Shown here piece after piece: positions 60,720 through 64,000 of a stretch of 64,000 nt of DNA. A program made the translations under genes and the position numbers. Source of the stretch: CAVYGN01 sp963796325. Lineage in GTDB: Bacteria; Spirochaetota; Brevinematia; Brevinematales; JAOACQ01. The first letter of the stretch is position 1, and each line of letters begins with the position of its first letter. The notes under the pieces are model-generated. The model was not told the DNA's origin. It did not search any database and saw only the letters and a program-made list of their open reading frames with translations. The stretch spans positions 62,001 through 126,000 of the forward strand of contig CAWCLF010000001.1 in assembly GCA_963796325.1 (NCBI GenBank), in the 5' to 3' direction.

Positions 60720-63242
60720 ATGAAATTTGATCTTAGGAAGTATGTCCTCCTGATAATGATAGTTCTTTCTTCTTTGTTCTTCTATAAAATTTTTACAGGT
60801 TATGCAATTCAGGGCAATAAATGGGTCAGCGACAGTTCGCTTGGTTTTATCATGGATTATTCAAAAGGCGTAGGACATACTACAGGAGTCTGGTCGGACG
60901 ATATATGGATGGGATTTAATGACGGTCATTATCAAATAAATCTGTATACTCTTTACTCTAAAATTCTGCCGATCGGGCTGGTTTTAGGAGCGTCATATCT
61001 CTCCAGCCTCCTTATTTCTTTTATATTCGGCTACCTTTTTCTAAAGAAATTAAAGCTGGATGTACTTCCATCGCTTTTCGGTTCCGTCGCTTATGCTTTT
61101 TCACCTGTCGTTCTTTCATATATTTATGCCGGCCATACACAGGCTGTGTGTTCTCTCGGGTATGTACCGATGATTTTTTATTTTTTAACTGCCGCATTTG
61201 ATACCGGTGAAAAAAGTAAAATTAAAATCGGGATTTTTTTATTTCTTGCAGGCGCATTCCTGGGACTTTTCCTGGAAGACGAGATACAGCGCGGAGTTTA
61301 CTTTACTTTATTGGCAGCCGCATTTGCGGCCTTTAAGATATTCACAAGGAATATAGGCGAATGGAAGAATTTTAAAAAATCCAATTTCGGCGGTATCGGG
61401 ATCGATGTATTGAAGGGATTGACAATCTTTATCGTAATAGGTCTTGCATTTTATAACGGTTCTTCATTTTTAATTGAGAAGCTTAATGAGAGAATGTCTC
61501 TTCAAAAAAGCTCCCTGACGGCTGAAACCGAAAAGAGTTCCTCATGGGATTTTGCAGTAAGTTATTCATTTTATCCTGTTGAACTCATCGACAGCCTGGC
61601 GTTCGGATTTCATGGAAAGTCCTCGCTTGAAACGACTGACTATTATTGGGGTGAAAAGGATTTTTCATCTTCAAGTGATAATTTCGGTTTGATTGTATTG
61701 CTTTTCTCAATTCTCGGCAGTATCGCATATTTTAAAAAAAGCGGCACGGTAAAATTTTTTCTGGCGGGAGGAATTCTGGCCCTGCTTTTATCTTTTGGAA
61801 AATACTGGCCGGGTGTGCCTTTTTTCTGGGTATTCTATCATCTGCCGTTTATGGCGAATTTCAGGGCCCCGGTCAAGTTGCTCTGTGTAACAGCTTTCTG
61901 TTTTTCGGTTCTATCGGGTTACGGCATGAAGTTCCTTATTGAGCTTGTTTCACAGAAAAATGAACGACTGAATAAAATAAGGCTGGAAAGGACCCTTATC
62001 GCCCTGCTGTCGGCAGGCATATTGGCATTATTTATCATGCTCATTTTTTCAAACGATATAATGCTGGGTTTTAATCTTAAGTACAATGATCCGGGCAGAA
62101 GCGCGGCAATTGTAAATAATATCATACGCTCACTGTTCAGGATGGATATTTTCCTGGCCTTGCTTCTCGCAGTCGCAGCCATTGCATTCAGGGCGACAAA
62201 ATTTCCGGGGAAGAATTTATTGCTGCCGGCGGCATTTGTTCTATTGATTGCCGACCTCTGGTCGATAGACCTTTTCTATGTCGACAGGTCCTATATCAGG
62301 CTGGATGAATTTTATAAACCCGATGGCATAATCAGTTATTTGCAAAAAGAGGAAAAGGAGCCTTTCCGTATAATAACATCCCTGATGGTGCCCAGTACGC
62401 AGGAGAATGTCGCCAATATATGGCTGACATCTCTGCGGCGGCAATACCTTACATTTTATTTTTCATATTTCGATCTTCAACCCATGGAAGTAATAGCTTC
62501 ATCCGGAATAACTGAAAGCTACCAGAATTTTTTCACTAAATCGCTCTTAAGGGGGATGTCAAAACCGGTAAAGACACCCGACGATCTCTTAAATATGAAC
62601 CTTCCTTTGCTGCGCCTGTCAGGCGTTAAATACCTGATAACCGACGGATATTTATATGCAGGACGGGAACCGGTCGTTATGATAAACGGCTTAACCAACA
62701 ATACCAATTTAACTCTCGCAGCAGTCGAAACAGGCTACGGCGGACAGCAGGAAGCGGTTTTTGAAGTCAAAAACTGCCATCCCTTCCTGGCCTTTTTTGA
62801 AAATTATGTGCCGGCGGTCAGCGACCAGGATGCTCTGCGGTACCTCGGGGATCCGGGGTTCGATCCGGATAGAAAAGTTGTTATTAATGCGCCTGTCACA
62901 AACAGCGGCAGCGGCAAGAGAATGTTCGCCCCTCAAAAAATACTTGATTATAAGACCTGGTATATTAAGTCAGATATCAATACGGGGGCTGACGGCCTGA
63001 TTCTTTTTAATATGATGTTCGACCCCGGCTGGAAGGCTTTCGTAGACGGGGCAATGACGAAAATATACAGGGCGGATTATCTGGAAATGGGCATTTTTGT
63101 CGGCAGAGGCAGTCATACTGTCGAATTCAAGTTTCAACCTGATCCGCTGCCTTTCCTGATTTCCTTTTTCACTGCTCTTGCCGGTATAGCGTGCGGAATT
63201 TTATATTATATTTATAGTTTAATTTTCGTGAAAAAAAATTAA
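60720..63242 (+). CDS. Large YfhO-like multi-span membrane protein
   Basis: The 840-residue product starts at an ATG with AAAGGAGA upstream. It has about twelve hydrophobic segments in the first 515 residues. A largely extracytoplasmic stretch follows (about 520-800), and a last membrane segment lies near residue 815-835. It resembles YfhO-family proteins, which are related to GT-C glycosyltransferases and, in Gram-positive bacteria, decorate lipoteichoic acid. The stretch SDDIWMGFNDGHYQIN near residue 60 may be the usual acidic first loop. The substrate here is unknown. It is a single-gene unit before uvrA. Confidence 0.72.
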   Translation: MKFDLRKYVLLIMIVLSSLFFYKIFTGYAIQGNKWVSDSSLGFIMDYSKGVGHTTGVWSDDIWMGFNDGHYQINLYTLYSKILPIGLVLGASYLSSLLISFIFGYLFLKKLKLDVLPSLFGSVAYAFSPVVLSYIYAGHTQAVCSLGYVPMIFYFLTAAFDTGEKSKIKIGIFLFLAGAFLGLFLEDEIQRGVYFTLLAAAFAAFKIFTRNIGEWKNFKKSNFGGIGIDVLKGLTIFIVIGLAFYNGSSFLIEKLNERMSLQKSSLTAETEKSSSWDFAVSYSFYPVELIDSLAFGFHGKSSLETTDYYWGEKDFSSSSDNFGLIVLLFSILGSIAYFKKSGTVKFFLAGGILALLLSFGKYWPGVPFFWVFYHLPFMANFRAPVKLLCVTAFCFSVLSGYGMKFLIELVSQKNERLNKIRLERTLIALLSAGILALFIMLIFSNDIMLGFNLKYNDPGRSAAIVNNIIRSLFRMDIFLALLLAVAAIAFRATKFPGKNLLLPAAFVLLIADLWSIDLFYVDRSYIRLDEFYKPDGIISYLQKEEKEPFRIITSLMVPSTQENVANIWLTSLRRQYLTFYFSYFDLQPMEVIASSGITESYQNFFTKSLLRGMSKPVKTPDDLLNMNLPLLRLSGVKYLITDGYLYAGREPVVMINGLTNNTNLTLAAVETGYGGQQEAVFEVKNCHPFLAFFENYVPAVSDQDALRYLGDPGFDPDRKVVINAPVTNSGSGKRMFAPQKILDYKTWYIKSDINTGADGLILFNMMFDPGWKAFVDGAMTKIYRADYLEMGIFVGRGSHTVEFKFQPDPLPFLISFFTALAGIACGILYYIYSLIFVKKN

Positions 63243-63313
63243 TTTAACCGGATGAATTTTTTCAGGACCGGGAAAAAAAGTCATTTGGAAAAAAACGAGG
63301 TAATAACTGATAG

Positions 63314-64000
63314 ATGCTTGATCAAATTGTAATAAAAGGCGCCCATGAGCATAACCTTAAAAACATTGACCTTACTATACCCAGGAACAAGATCGTAGTT
63401 TTCACGGGAGTATCGGGCAGCGGCAAATCGTCACTTGTATTCGATACGATTTATGCCGAAGGGGAACGGCGCTATCTTGAATCGTTATCCACTTACGCAA
63501 GGCAGTTTCTGGGCGAAATGAAAAAACCGGACGTCGAATACATCGAAGGTCTTTCCCCTGCCATTTCTATTCAGCAGCAGACGGTCCATGCCAATCCGAG
63601 GTCTATTGTCGGAACTGTAACTGAAATTTATGACTATTTCAGGTTATTATGGGGGACTATAGGGATCCCGACATGCCCTGTATGTGGCCGTATTCTGACT
63701 TCAACTACGAGCGATGAAATAGTGGATTCCATAATGAAAATGGAGGCCGGAATAAAATTCCTTATTATGGCGCCTGTTGTAAAGGGTAAAAAAGGCACCC
63801 ATGTCGAGGAATTGGAAGAATTGAGAAAGGAGGGGTTCGCCAGAGTCAGGGTAAACGGAGAAATCCTTGAACTTGACACCGACATTAAACTGGATAAAAA
63901 TAAAAAACATAACATAGATATTGTGATAACCAGGCTTTCCATTGAGGAAAAATACAGAACCCAGATTACCGATTCGGTCGAAACCGCTCTTCATTATGGA
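63314..64000 (+). CDS. uvrA: Excinuclease ABC subunit A, N-terminal part
   Basis: UvrA recognises DNA damage in nucleotide excision repair. The 229 visible residues begin MLDQIVIKGAHEHNLKNIDL, carry Walker A GVSGSGKS (32-39) and the YAEGERRYLESLSTYARQFL region. SIQQQTVHANPRSIVGTVTEI follows. The first zinc-finger pair appears as CPVC. The frame is open to the window edge. The ATG at 63314 has no close Shine-Dalgarno (GAGG is 14 bases away), but its N-terminus aligns with known UvrA. Confidence 0.95.
   Translation, partial: MLDQIVIKGAHEHNLKNIDLTIPRNKIVVFTGVSGSGKSSLVFDTIYAEGERRYLESLSTYARQFLGEMKKPDVEYIEGLSPAISIQQQTVHANPRSIVGTVTEIYDYFRLLWGTIGIPTCPVCGRILTSTTSDEIVDSIMKMEAGIKFLIMAPVVKGKKGTHVEELEELRKEGFARVRVNGEILELDTDIKLDKNKKHNIDIVITRLSIEEKYRTQITDSVETALHYG

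Noticed and set aside
63634..63994. Frames opposite uvrA at the window end
   Set aside because: Antisense shadows; the plus-strand frame is clearly UvrA and open to the edge.

Overview
The window is one bacterial chromosome segment at roughly 40% GC, densely packed with mostly housekeeping genes on both strands. There is no phage, insertion sequence or CRISPR array. The cell has two membranes: there are signal-peptide proteins ending in a beta-barrel-type aromatic residue, a predicted lipoprotein, and secreted TPR proteins. A protein resembling the spirochaete-restricted 'spiro-SPASM' family (22836-24299), LL-diaminopimelate aminotransferase, and several SpoIIE-type phosphatases fit an uncultured, free-living Spirochaetota lineage. 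That placement is an inference from remembered family distributions, not from a search.

Layout: 1-3500 holds the start of a probable yidC facing yajC-secD-secF, then tRNA-Lys. 3501-11148 (minus strand) carries holA, ilvB-ilvN, a divergent HypF-like protein, a secreted TPR protein, an M50 protease with an apparent frameshift, and tRNA-Thr. 11257-15575 is a galT-glf-hemW run plus a SPOR-domain protein. 15576-22651 contains a lipoprotein, tRNA-Val, outer-membrane proteins, recA (with an apparent single-base frameshift) and argJ. 22836-26496 is spiro-SPASM-like, obgE, proB. 26484-32891 has an FmdB zinc ribbon, dapL, a glycosyltransferase, and parA-parB with a perfect parS site, which suggests the replication-origin half of the chromosome.

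33219-46316 is rich in regulation: dgt, a PAS-SpoIIE phosphatase, an unknown protein, a sigma-70 factor, smc, a membrane zinc protease, smpB, DUF3467, an H-NOX-like protein lacking its heme ligand, and a second SpoIIE phosphatase with a large extracytoplasmic sensor. 46333-55767 holds guaA, an amylase / LOG-like / flavoprotein operon, a patatin phospholipase and alaS. 55764-59493 is a tight four-gene minus-strand operon (glycosyltransferase, B12-type radical SAM enzyme, membrane-anchored flavodoxin, CDP-alcohol phosphatidyltransferase). I regard it as the best candidate for an undescribed lipid-modifying system. The window ends with two Hsp20 genes behind a sigma-54-like promoter, a YfhO-like membrane protein and the start of uvrA.

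Two genes (recA and the M50 protease) are each broken by one extra base, and the phosphatidyltransferase lacks a usual start codon. Small indels in the assembly are the simplest explanation for the first two and should be ruled out first. Many genes have a better start than the longest open frame because a Shine-Dalgarno sequence lies just before an internal ATG; the coordinates given here use that start where stated.
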